A model generated the notes under the pieces. It saw nothing but the letters and a program-made list of their open reading frames with translations. It had not been told where the DNA came from and ran no database searches. This document shows, one piece after another, positions 8,678 through 17,460 of a DNA stretch of 64,000 nt. This DNA is from CBDBND01 sp965207985. Its GTDB lineage: Bacteria; Pseudomonadota; Alphaproteobacteria; Rhodospirillales; Rhodospirillaceae. Both the position numbers and the translations under genes were made by a program. The stretch is taken from positions 372,001 to 436,000 of the forward strand of contig CBDBND010000035.1 of assembly GCA_965207985.1 (NCBI GenBank). Direction: 5' to 3'. Numbering within the stretch: the stretch's first letter is position 1; every line of letters begins with the position of its first letter.

Positions 8678-9691
8678 TTAGCCCCGCTGTAAGAAACCGA
8701 CCGCGTCGTAGGCTTCCTGTAAAATAGGCTCGGCGATGGCGTTGGCTTTATCCGCGCCCGCTTTGAGCAAACGATCCAGTTCTGCCGGGTCGGCCATCAA
8801 ATCGTTCATGCGCTGATTGATGGGTCCCAGCTTGGCGACGGCCAGCTCCGCTAGTTTAGGCTTGAACGCGCCAAAGCCCTGACCCGCAAACTCGCTTACC
8901 ACGTCGTCGACGGACTGGTCCGCAAGAGCGGCGTAGATATTGATGAGGTTGGTCGCTTCGGGGCGGTCGCTTAGTCCGTCTGACGAGTCCGGCAGCACAT
9001 CCGGGTCGGTCTTCGCCTTTTTGATCTTATCGGCGATGACGTCGGCGGGGTCGGTCAGGTTGATGCGGGTCATGTCGGAGACATCCGACTTGGACATCTT
9101 GGCCGTGCCGTCGCGCAGGTTCATCACCCGCATGCCCGGGCCTTGGATCACCGGTTCGGGCAACGGGAACACCTCTTTGCCCGTATCTACGTTGAACTTC
9201 TGAGCAATGTCCCGGGCCAGTTCCAGATGCTGCTTCTGGTCTTCGCCGACGGGCACGTGGGTCGCCTTGTAAACCAGAATGTCCGCCGCCATGAGATTGG
9301 GATAGACCATCAAGCCAGACGAGGCTTTCTCACGGTTCTTGCCCGCCTTGTCCTTGAACTGGGTCATGCGGTTGAGCCAGCCCAAGCGGGTGACACAGTT
9401 GAACAGCCAGGCCAGTTGGGCATGGGCCGGCACGTGGGACTGGATGAATAAAGTGCTCTGCTCCGGGTCGATGCCCGAGGCGATCATCCCCGCCGCCACT
9501 TCCCGCGAGGCCTGAGCAAGATCGCCCAAGTCGGGCCAGGTGGTGATGGCATGCAGATCAACGATACAGAACAGATTTTTGTAATCGCCCTGCATGGCCG
9601 CCCAGTTCTTCATGGCGCCCAAATAATTGCCGAGATGCAAATTGCCCGTGGGCTGAATGCCCGACAGGATGCGGTTGGTGGGAAAGGCCAT
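8678..9691 (-). CDS. trpS: Tryptophanyl-tRNA synthetase
   Basis: Class I aminoacyl-tRNA synthetase of 337 residues charging tRNA-Trp. The HIGH-type signature is HLGNYLG near residue 19 and the KMSKS loop is AKMSKSD near 202. SGIQPTGNLHLGNYLGA is diagnostic for TrpS. It is the last gene of the same-strand series glnD, HEAT-like gene, murJ, trpS, an order common in alphaproteobacteria. The gap to murJ is 69 bases. Confidence 0.97.
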   Translation of the reverse strand: MAFPTNRILSGIQPTGNLHLGNYLGAMKNWAAMQGDYKNLFCIVDLHAITTWPDLGDLAQASREVAAGMIASGIDPEQSTLFIQSHVPAHAQLAWLFNCVTRLGWLNRMTQFKDKAGKNREKASSGLMVYPNLMAADILVYKATHVPVGEDQKQHLELARDIAQKFNVDTGKEVFPLPEPVIQGPGMRVMNLRDGTAKMSKSDVSDMTRINLTDPADVIADKIKKAKTDPDVLPDSSDGLSDRPEATNLINIYAALADQSVDDVVSEFAGQGFGAFKPKLAELAVAKLGPINQRMNDLMADPAELDRLLKAGADKANAIAEPILQEAYDAVGFLQRG

Positions 9692-9733
9692 GAAGAGAAC
9701 CGTGTGCCGTGTCAGAAAAATCAGATGAGGCGC

Positions 9734-9752
9734 GGGGGATAGCTTACCCCCC
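9734..9752 (-). terminator. GC hairpin between murJ and trpS
   Basis: A GGGGG/CCCCC stem with an eight- to nine-base loop lies 9 to 27 bases after the murJ stop. Read on the minus strand it is followed some 20 bases later by a TTTTT. The T-run is too far for a classic intrinsic terminator, so this may only attenuate read-through into trpS. Confidence 0.25.
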
Positions 9753-9760
9753 GGGGATGG

Positions 9761-11392
9761 TCAAGACGACGACGCTTCTGGTCCAGGTGGACTTTCAGTG
9801 GCGCGCAGACTTTTGAGGTCGGACAGCGCCGCACCACCGCTCAAAAGCACAAGGCCCGTATAGACCGCACCGCCAAAGGCAATGAGCAAGGCCAAGGCCA
9901 AGGCCCGGAGCAGTTCGGCACCGGCCGCTGTGGTTTCGCTGCCAAAGAGCGGTCCGAGCGACACCGTTAGGATGTCGAGGACGATCCACAACACCACGGC
10001 CATCACCGCAGCCGCGAGCACAATGCGGGGGAGACGGGTCCTGAGCCTATCGTCAACAACCAAGTGGCCGCGGCGGCTCAGCACCCACCACAATAGCCCG
10101 GCGTTGAGCCAGGCGGAGACGGCGGTGGCCACGGCGATGCCCACATGGCCGAGGGGGCCCATGAGAATGATGTTCAGCGCGATGTTGACCACCATGGCAG
10201 CCACGGAAATCTTCACCGGCGTGGCCGTGTCCTGCCGGCCGAAGAATCCGGGGGCCAGCGCTTTGATCAACACATAGGCAGGAAGACCGCTGGCAAAAGC
10301 GGCGAGAGCCGCACCGACGGCTTCACGGTCCGTCGGTGTAAACGCGCCGCGTTCGTAGAGCACCGCGGCGATGGGCGTGGCCAGCGCGATAAGCCCGGCG
10401 GCGGCTGGCAGGGTGAGCACGAGGCTGATCTCAATGGCCCGGTTCTGAGTGGCCAACGCGTCGTCTTCATGACCGCCTTGAATGGAGCGGGTCAGCATGG
10501 GCAGAAGCGCCACACCGATGCCAACCCCGATGACGCCGAGGGGCAACTGATTGACGCGGTCGGCAAAATACAGCCAGGACACGGCACCGACGGCGACCAG
10601 CGTGGCGATGATTTTGTCGACCAAAAGATTGAGCTGATACAGGCTCGCCCCGAACACCACCGGCAGGATGCGCAACAACAGTTGCTTCACCCGCGGGCTC
10701 ACCCATGGGCGGATCAAACGCAGCCCCATGCCGGCCACCCGCACCCGCCAGGCTAGCCACATGAATTGAATGACGCCGGCGATAGACACGCCCAAAGCCA
10801 AAGCCGTCGCTGCCTCCCTGTTGAAACGGACACCGACCAACAAGGCGGAGATTAATGTCAGGTTGAGAAGGATGGGCGTGGCGGCGGCGGCGGCGAACCG
10901 GCCGAGCGCGTTCAGCACGCCCGACTGCAAAGACACCAGCGAAATAAACAATAGATAAGGAAAAGCGATGCGGGCCAGATCCGTCGCCCGTTCCATTTGA
11001 CCGGGGATACGATTAAAACCGGGGGCAATGGCAAACAGCGCCACCGGCATGATGATCATCATCAGCAACACAAAGACCAAAAGGGTCGATGCCAAGACCG
11101 CGAAGGCTTCTTCGGCAAATTGTTTGGCTTTGTTGCGCCCTTCCTTTTCGAGGATTTCGGAAAAGATCGGAACGAAGCCGGCGGAAAACGCGCCTTCGGC
11201 AAACAGACGGCGGAACAGATTGGGAAACTGAAAAGCGATGAGAAACGCATCCGCCGCCAGCCCGGCGCCGAGCACGCCGGCAATAAGAATGTCGCGGACA
11301 AAACCGGTGATGCGGCTGATCAGCGTCATCCCGCCAACGGTGGCAAAGGCACGAAGCAGTGTCGGTTGGGACGGCGCGGATGTAGACGGCAT
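9761..11392 (-). CDS. murJ: Lipid II flippase MurJ (MviN)
   Basis: An inner-membrane MOP-superfamily protein of 543 residues that flips lipid II for peptidoglycan synthesis. Family features include the N-terminal TLISRITGFVRDILIAGVLG, the FPNLFRRLFAEGAFSAGFVP motif near 50-70, and about 14 hydrophobic segments along the protein. It lies between the HEAT-like gene and trpS on one strand. The start ATG at 11392 is the only good candidate near the conserved N terminus. Confidence 0.95.
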   Translation of the reverse strand: MPSTSAPSQPTLLRAFATVGGMTLISRITGFVRDILIAGVLGAGLAADAFLIAFQFPNLFRRLFAEGAFSAGFVPIFSEILEKEGRNKAKQFAEEAFAVLASTLLVFVLLMMIIMPVALFAIAPGFNRIPGQMERATDLARIAFPYLLFISLVSLQSGVLNALGRFAAAAATPILLNLTLISALLVGVRFNREAATALALGVSIAGVIQFMWLAWRVRVAGMGLRLIRPWVSPRVKQLLLRILPVVFGASLYQLNLLVDKIIATLVAVGAVSWLYFADRVNQLPLGVIGVGIGVALLPMLTRSIQGGHEDDALATQNRAIEISLVLTLPAAAGLIALATPIAAVLYERGAFTPTDREAVGAALAAFASGLPAYVLIKALAPGFFGRQDTATPVKISVAAMVVNIALNIILMGPLGHVGIAVATAVSAWLNAGLLWWVLSRRGHLVVDDRLRTRLPRIVLAAAVMAVVLWIVLDILTVSLGPLFGSETTAAGAELLRALALALLIAFGGAVYTGLVLLSGGAALSDLKSLRATESPPGPEASSS

Positions 11393-11478
11393 GGCTGGTG
11401 TTTAACCCACCAGAGGATTGCGGCAAAGAGCGGGCAGCGGAATGGCTAAGAAATGATTCAACACCAAAACCGGAAAGA

Positions 11479-12021
11479 TCACGATGCTGTCTTATCCAGT
11501 TGGGCTTTGAGGTGGCGGGCCCGCGCCCGCACCGACGGCGCGCCGATCTTAAGCGCGTCCTCCACCAGAGACCGCACGTGCGGCAACAGAGACGAATCCT
11601 GGGCGGTGAGATCGACCAGTCCTTGCAGGGCCATGACCCGCTGGATGCGGCTGGGCGCTTCTAGAAAAGACTCAAGCGTGTCTTGAACACGGGCCGCTTG
11701 TTTTTTCGTGAGACGAAGCCGAGGCGCCATCACCGCCGCATGCCATGCCACTTCCTGTTCTTCGGTGGTTTCGAGAAGACGCAGCAAAGCCGTTTTGTGG
11801 GGGTTCAAGAGTGCCGGTTTTTCTCTGGTGATTTTTTCGGCCGCATCGGCGGCGCGCATGCGCACCAACGGATCGTCTGCTGTAAGACCTGAAAACAAGT
11901 CAGCGAACAGCGCAGGTTTTTTGAGAACTCTTTTGACCACGTCGTTGGACCGGCCGATTTGGCGCCGGTCGCCGCCGGTGAGCATTTTCAGAAGAGGCGT
12001 GAGAGGCTTGGACGCGTTCAC
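11479..12021 (-). CDS. HEAT-like repeat protein downstream of glnD
   Basis: A 180-residue soluble, alpha-helical protein with HEAT-like repeats (for example LTADDPLVRMRAADAAEKI near 45-63 and IQRVMALQGLVDL near 130). Its GTG start at 12021 overlaps the glnD stop (GTGA), so it is translated by coupling to glnD. No catalytic motif is visible. A protein-protein interaction role is plausible, but its partner and function are unknown. Confidence 0.75.
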   Translation of the reverse strand: MNASKPLTPLLKMLTGGDRRQIGRSNDVVKRVLKKPALFADLFSGLTADDPLVRMRAADAAEKITREKPALLNPHKTALLRLLETTEEQEVAWHAAVMAPRLRLTKKQAARVQDTLESFLEAPSRIQRVMALQGLVDLTAQDSSLLPHVRSLVEDALKIGAPSVRARARHLKAQLDKTAS

Positions 12022-14804
12022 TCGGCTGCGGCCGAGGCAAGTGGCTCCCGTTTGGGCTTACGCACGGAGAACTCATCTGCAATGCCGAGAGTTTGATTCA
12101 AGGCATCACGAATTTGGCGAATTTTGCTTTCGTTCTCGATCTTCATACCGAAAATGTCCTTGACGTAAAACACGTCGACCACCCGCTCCCCGTAGGTGGA
12201 AATGTGCGCTGAACCGATCTGAAGCCCGAGATCGGTGATGACGTTGGTCACCTCCCATAAGAATCCGGGCCGGTCGTGACCGTTGATCTCAATCACGCTG
12301 TATACCTTGGATGCGGAGTTATCGATGATCACCCGCGGCGGCGCTTCCAATGCACTGGTGCGGCCAGCCCATCGTTCTCTCACTTCATCGATTTCGCGGT
12401 CGAGCCTGAGACGGTCCTCCAATGCAGCGACCACGCGCGATTTGATCCGGTTCATTTTGGTTTCCGTGTTAATCGCTGTTCCGTTGAAATCCTGAATGGC
12501 AAACGTATCCAGCGCCATCCCGTTGGAGAGTGTGAGAATTTTGGCGTCGACAATCGACACGTTGGAGATGGCCAGGGCGCTGGCGATTTTCGCAAACAAT
12601 CCCGGATGGTCGGGCGTATACAAAAGCATCTCGGTTATCGCTTTTGGTTTGTCGACGGTAAAGTTGATTGCGATGGACTGGTCCCCCACTTCCGCAGCAC
12701 GAATGAAACGGGCGTGACGTTCGTGGGTGTCCGTATCGTGCATCACCCAATAGGCGGGAGATCCGGACGAAACAAATCTTTCCCGGGCGTCACTGGGCCA
12801 ATCGTCGAGACGGTCCGCCAATTCATCGCGGGCGTGTTCGATGCGCATATCTAGCGGCGCGGTGCCTTCGCCGCCGGTCATGCGTTCATCGGCGCGGTTG
12901 TAAAGCTCACGCAAGAGTGTCGCTTTCCAGTCGTTCCAGACTTTGGGTCCGACCGCCCGGATGTCCGCGCAGGTGAGCACCAGGAGAAGTTTCAACCGCT
13001 CCGGCGACTGGACCGCATCACAGAAGTCGGCAATGGTTTTGGGGTCGTCTAGATCCCGTTTGAAAGCGGTATCGCTCATGATCAGGTGCTTGAGCACCAG
13101 CCAACTGACGGTCTCGGTTTCCTCTTCGCTCATACCCAGCCGCGGGCATAGGCGAAGGGCGATGTCGGCACCGATTTCGGAATGATCGCCGCCCCGGCCC
13201 TTGGCGATGTCGTGCAAGAGAACGGCCACATAGAGGGCGCGGCGCGACTGGATTTTATGCACGACTTCGGAAGCGATGGGCAGTTCGTCAGCAAGGGCGC
13301 CACTTTCAATGCGATGGAGAATGCCAATGGCGCGGATGGTGTGCTCGTCCGTCGTATAGACGTGATACATGTCGAACTGCATTTGCGCGACCACCCGGCC
13401 GAAATCGGGAACGAACCGGCCGAAGACACCGGCTTCGTTCATCAGGCGCAGAGTAGACTCGGGCCCCGTTTCGTAGGTCAGGATGTCGAGAAACAGCTGA
13501 TTGGCTTCGGGATTGTTGCGGATGAGATTGACGCGCTGCAGGTTGCGCGTGATCAGTTCCAGCGCTCGGGGATGAAGATCAAGACCGTTGTCCTGGGCGA
13601 CATGAAAGATGCGTAACAATTTGACCGGGTCTTTTTTAAAAGCATCGTCGTCGGCAACGGATATACGGCCGCCTTCGACGACAAATCCTTCGAGCGTTTT
13701 GCGCCTCAGAGCCTTGGGGAGACGGAAGAAGGGCTTGCGCCGTTCCTTTTCTTCCAGCACCGCAGCAAAAATACGGGTGAGGTCGCCCACATCTTTGGCG
13801 ATAAGAAAGTAGTGCTTCATGAAACGCTCAACGGCGCTGCCGCCGGCGTGATCCGTATAAGCCATGCGTCCGGCGATCTGCGGCTGCAGATCAAAGGTCA
13901 GGCGGTTGTCGGCGCGGCCGGTGAGATAATGAATATGGCATCGCACCGTCCACAAAAAGTTGTGGGCCTTTTTGAAGCGCATCGCCGCATCGGCGTGGAT
14001 CAGACCGCGATCGACCAGGTCTTGAATATCCGATGTTCCGTAGAGGTATCGGGAGATCCAGTGGAGGGTATGCAGGTCGCGAAGACCGCCTTTGTCTTCT
14101 TTGACGTTGGGCTCAAGAACATAACGGCTGTCACCGAGACGTTCGTGCCGGGCATTGCGTTCAGCCAGCTTGGCCTCGACGAACACCATGCCGGTTCCGC
14201 TGACAACCTCATCACGAAAACGGTTTTGGAAGTCCTGCGCGAGGTCCTGATCGCCCCAGATCCACCGTGCTTCCAATAGGGCCGTGCGGATGGTCATGTC
14301 GGCGCGGGCTTGATTGAGATTGTCCTCAATGGTGCGGGCCGCGTGGCCAACCTTGAAGCCCAGGTCCCACAGCACATAGAGCATGTACTCGATCAGGTTT
14401 TCTACGAACGGTGTCTTTTTGTAGGGCAGCAGAAACAACAGATCCAAGTCTGAACCCGGTGCCAACTCACCGCGGCCGTATCCACCCACTGCCATAAGAC
14501 TGAGCTTTTCTCCCATGGTGGGGACGCCACGCTTAAACACACGGCCGGTGGCAAAGTCGAACAAGACCCGCAAACATTGATCGGTCAGGTAAGACAGTTC
14601 TTGCACCGTTTCCGAACCAAGGCTGGCACCGGTTTCCAACCGGTTTCGAATTTCTTTGCGCCCGCACTCCAACGCGTCACGGAGTTCCTCTAAAAGAATC
14701 TTGCGTACGTTTGAATCGGCGACGTCATCACCGGTGCATTCCTCAAGGCGATTGAGCAAAGCACGGCGATCGATGACGGAGCGTGGCGACTTGATTTTGT
14801 TCAC
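12018..14804 (-). CDS. glnD: Bifunctional [protein-PII] uridylyltransferase / uridylyl-removing enzyme
   Basis: The nitrogen-status sensor that uridylylates and de-uridylylates PII proteins in response to glutamine. It has 928 residues. The nucleotidyltransferase domain carries GGYGRGELAPGSDLDLLF near residue 110, the HD domain for UMP removal has LLHDIAKGRGGDHSEIG near 490, and two ACT domains sit at the C terminus (YTPDHPGLFAKIASALAISN and NGHDRPGFLWEVTNVITDL) for glutamine sensing. In the inferred ancestral order mutS lay upstream on the same strand. Confidence 0.96.
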   Translation of the reverse strand: MNKIKSPRSVIDRRALLNRLEECTGDDVADSNVRKILLEELRDALECGRKEIRNRLETGASLGSETVQELSYLTDQCLRVLFDFATGRVFKRGVPTMGEKLSLMAVGGYGRGELAPGSDLDLLFLLPYKKTPFVENLIEYMLYVLWDLGFKVGHAARTIEDNLNQARADMTIRTALLEARWIWGDQDLAQDFQNRFRDEVVSGTGMVFVEAKLAERNARHERLGDSRYVLEPNVKEDKGGLRDLHTLHWISRYLYGTSDIQDLVDRGLIHADAAMRFKKAHNFLWTVRCHIHYLTGRADNRLTFDLQPQIAGRMAYTDHAGGSAVERFMKHYFLIAKDVGDLTRIFAAVLEEKERRKPFFRLPKALRRKTLEGFVVEGGRISVADDDAFKKDPVKLLRIFHVAQDNGLDLHPRALELITRNLQRVNLIRNNPEANQLFLDILTYETGPESTLRLMNEAGVFGRFVPDFGRVVAQMQFDMYHVYTTDEHTIRAIGILHRIESGALADELPIASEVVHKIQSRRALYVAVLLHDIAKGRGGDHSEIGADIALRLCPRLGMSEEETETVSWLVLKHLIMSDTAFKRDLDDPKTIADFCDAVQSPERLKLLLVLTCADIRAVGPKVWNDWKATLLRELYNRADERMTGGEGTAPLDMRIEHARDELADRLDDWPSDARERFVSSGSPAYWVMHDTDTHERHARFIRAAEVGDQSIAINFTVDKPKAITEMLLYTPDHPGLFAKIASALAISNVSIVDAKILTLSNGMALDTFAIQDFNGTAINTETKMNRIKSRVVAALEDRLRLDREIDEVRERWAGRTSALEAPPRVIIDNSASKVYSVIEINGHDRPGFLWEVTNVITDLGLQIGSAHISTYGERVVDVFYVKDIFGMKIENESKIRQIRDALNQTLGIADEFSVRKPKREPLASAAAE

Positions 14805-14910
14805 TTGATTTCGTTCACGGGCAAACTCTCACAGCCGGGCTCGACTATAGGCTGCCCGTCGCCGCGCTTCCATCAATGAGGCGGCACCTCGGGACGCGCG
14901 CCTCTTTGTT

Positions 14911-15075
14911 CTATCGGGTACGAACGCCGGACTGACGGGCAACCTCATCAGAGATCTTCACCACACGCTCTTTTTTCTGCGGAATAATGGGCGGCGTTTT
15001 CTTAGTGGATTCCCCAAGAGCCGCTGACGCTCCGCCTGTGGTGACGAACCCTTCCATGGCGAAGCGGGATTTCAT
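14911..15075 (-). CDS. Hypothetical 54-residue protein between IS fragment and glnD
   Basis: A short open frame reading MKSRFAMEGF...KKTPPIIPQKKERVVKISDEVARQSG. The Lys/Pro-rich middle and regular ending look like a protein C terminus, so this may be all or the tail of a gene. The frame extends a little upstream (LTVLNAR) to the insertion-sequence end at 15106. In the re-inverted arrangement it would directly follow the small membrane-protein gene now at 20309-20549. I do not recognise a family. The remaining intergenic bases to glnD hold no other clear signal. Confidence 0.35.
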   Translation of the reverse strand: MKSRFAMEGFVTTGGASAALGESTKKTPPIIPQKKERVVKISDEVARQSGVRTR

Positions 15076-15105
15076 GCGCGCGTTGAGCACGGTCAGAGCC
15101 TCTTA

Positions 15106-15678
15106 GAGTCTGGCCGGAAAAGAATCGTTTATTTTCATAACCTTGCTAGTCTACGGATGAAGACTTGGATGCTGGCGATCAGGAGCCAGGCAAGGGCGCT
15201 CTCGACGGTCGCCTTGAAGTCCTTCGCAAGGCGGCGGCTGCGCCCGAACCATGCGAAGGTGCGTTCGACCACCCAACGGCGCGGCAGCGCAACGAAGCCG
15301 TCCGCCTTGTCGTTGCGCCTGACGATCTCCAGCGCCCAGTCGCCGATCTTCTTCAGCGCCCCGGCCAGCTTAGGGCCGGCGTAAGCGCCGTCGGCGAAGA
15401 TATGGCCGACCCCGGGAAACCACGCCCCCACCTCGGCGAGCAGCGACGGCGCACCGTCGCGATCCTGGATGTCAGCCTCGTGGACCACGGCACCGAGCAA
15501 CCGCCCGCCAGTGTCCACCACGATATGGCGCTTGCGGCCCATCACCTTCTTACCCGCGTCAAACCCGCGCGGACCTCCGCTTTCCGTGGTCTTCACCGAC
15601 TGGCTGTCGATCACCCCGGCAGTCGCGGCAGCGGCCCGCCCCTCGGCCTCGCGGGTGCGCGCCAGAAGCGCCCGGTTG
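15106..15678 (-). mobile_element. 3' part of an IS5-family element (transposase C-terminal two thirds)
   Basis: The minus strand encodes the C-terminal part of an IS5-family transposase, including all three catalytic acids: GVIDSQSVKT, FADGAYAG and RRWVVERTFAW. The right inverted repeat GAGTCTGGCCGGAAAAGAAT ends at 15106, flanked by TTA (TAA on the minus strand). At CCGGTTG (15672-15678) the sequence switches abruptly to a DUF3891 gene. The missing 5' part of the same element lies at 20550-20894. Positions 15106-15594 are repeated at 34182-34670 with no difference I could find. Confidence 0.88.
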
Positions 15679-15843
15679 CCAGCCCGCGTCATGGTGGGCT
15701 ATGACATAGCGTACCGCCGGGTCTTCGACCTTATCAAAAGCCTCGTTGCCGAAAGCGGCTGCCAGCTTGTCGGCGAACGCCGTGTGCTGGTCCATGGTCA
15801 TGACAAACTGTTCGGTTCGGTTCGGATTGTTTTGCACGATCAT
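15672..15843 (-). pseudogene. N-terminal fragment of a DUF3891 protein
   Basis: From the ATG at 15843 the frame encodes MIVQNNPNRTEQFVMTMDQH...AVRYVIAHHDAGWQP, the typical DUF3891 start with the HHDAGW motif. It then runs into the transposase fragment in an unrelated frame. The C-terminal remainder is on the plus strand at 20888-21511. Joining the two at CAACCGG gives HHDAGWQPVDADVHINPETG, in frame and family-like. Function of the family is unknown; it lies 38 bases beyond the 3' end of phoR on the same strand. Confidence 0.82.
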
Positions 15844-15881
15844 GATGGACTGTCCCTAAACGGCGCCACATATCACGTACA

Positions 15882-17330
15882 TTACGCGGCAGTGGCCTTC
15901 TGTTTCGTTTCTGTGATCTGCTCTTGGGCCTGTCTTTGGCTTTCATCGGCAATGGGCAGATACACCGTAAACACTGATCCTTCACCTTCGGTGCTGTCGA
16001 TGATCAGATGACCGCGGTGGCGCTTGGTGATGTGCTTGACAATCGCCAGTCCCAGCCCGGTGCCTCCAAGCTCCCGGGAGCGGGCGGCATCGACGCGGTA
16101 AAAGCGTTCGGTGAGGCGCGGAAGGTGTTCCCGGGCAATGCCTTCGCCGTGATCACACACGGAAATGCGAACCCAAGGCCCCGCATCAACGCCCGGCGGA
16201 CCGGAATCGATTTTCTTGATGGTGATGTCGACGGGTTTGTTATGGCCGCCGTACTTGATGGCATTGGTGATCAGGTTCTGGAACACTTGCCCAATCTCGT
16301 CAGTGTCACCAATGGCCAGTGGAACATCGTCGTCCAACTCAATGTTCAATGTTGTGTTTTGTTCTTTTGCCTTCAGGCCCAAAAGCTCGCACGTACTTTG
16401 CATAATCAATCCGACATCGACGGCGTCCGTCGGGCGCGCATGTTCTTTGAGTTCAATCCGCGACAAGGACAAGAGATCGTCGATCAGGCGCGTCATCATG
16501 GCCGCTTGTTTATGCATGATATCGAGGAACGCATCGCGTGCCTGTTCATCATCTTTGGCCGACCCGCTCAGCGTTTCAATAAACCCAAGCAGGCTCGATA
16601 GCGGCGTGCGCAGTTCATGACTGGCATTGGCGACAAAATCCGCGCGCATGCGACTCATCTTAACTTGTTCGGTCATATCGTGCAGTTGGAGCAGAACAAC
16701 AGGGTCATTTTCATGATCGCCCTGCAAGTAGCCGATCATGCAACCAAAGCTGCGTTCAACGGGTCTGTTTGTTGAAAACTGAGCGAAGCCACCCCGTCCA
16801 GTTTTAAGTGCTTCATCCGTCGCATCGAGAATGTGTGGGTCGCGAATGACAGCAGCCAAGTCCCGGCCCGTTTGTTGTTCCCCAAAAACGTCTTTGGCGG
16901 CTTGGTTGACGCTCACCACCGACCGGTCCTTACCGATAGTCAAGAATGGATCAGGAAGAGTATCCAAAATAGCCGCGCGGGATCGCGCCAGGGACGTCGC
17001 CTCGGTGCGTCCTTCCGCCCATGACTTTTGCAGGGCGGTCAACGCACCCACCAGCCGCCGGGCCGTTTCCGATCGTTTAACCTTCGGGGCGGGCGTGCCG
17101 GGGTCTTCGGCCAAATCCTCCGCATAGCGAATGAGCTTGTTGAAGTCCTGCAAAACCGTGAAGCCCAACACCACGATCAGCCCGAAAACCACGGCCGCGC
17201 CGATCAGTGCGTCTATCATCGGCAAATGACCGCCCAAGGCCAGTACGCCGAGCAAGATGAAAGCCGGCAGACTGATGACCATCGTCCACTTTAGAATTCG
17301 CCAGAAAGAGGCCAAACGGCTTTTGTTCAT
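15882..17330 (-). CDS. phoR: PhoR-like membrane sensor histidine kinase
   Basis: A 482-residue sensor kinase, most like PhoR of the phosphate regulon. It has two transmembrane helices (about 14-35 and 40-62), a PAS region near 110-215 (AAILDTLPDPFLTIGKDRSV), a HisKA domain with the phospho-accepting His in ASHELRTPL near 238, the N box FQNLITNAIKYG, and the G box GGTGLGLAIVKHI. The ATG at 17330 starts just before the first helix; a longer open frame upstream runs into the mutS promoter region. No response regulator gene is adjacent, which weakens the PhoR assignment. Confidence 0.82.
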   Translation of the reverse strand: MNKSRLASFWRILKWTMVISLPAFILLGVLALGGHLPMIDALIGAAVVFGLIVVLGFTVLQDFNKLIRYAEDLAEDPGTPAPKVKRSETARRLVGALTALQKSWAEGRTEATSLARSRAAILDTLPDPFLTIGKDRSVVSVNQAAKDVFGEQQTGRDLAAVIRDPHILDATDEALKTGRGGFAQFSTNRPVERSFGCMIGYLQGDHENDPVVLLQLHDMTEQVKMSRMRADFVANASHELRTPLSSLLGFIETLSGSAKDDEQARDAFLDIMHKQAAMMTRLIDDLLSLSRIELKEHARPTDAVDVGLIMQSTCELLGLKAKEQNTTLNIELDDDVPLAIGDTDEIGQVFQNLITNAIKYGGHNKPVDITIKKIDSGPPGVDAGPWVRISVCDHGEGIAREHLPRLTERFYRVDAARSRELGGTGLGLAIVKHITKRHRGHLIIDSTEGEGSVFTVYLPIADESQRQAQEQITETKQKATAA

Positions 17331-17460
17331 ATCGATGCGTCGATCGTTTTGTTCACGTACGCCACGGTCCGATCTGTAGCACACACCATGGTACCACACC
17401 GGTGTAAAACCAGGACTTTCCTTTCCCGACGGGTCGAGCGTGGGGTAGTCTCGTCTGGCT

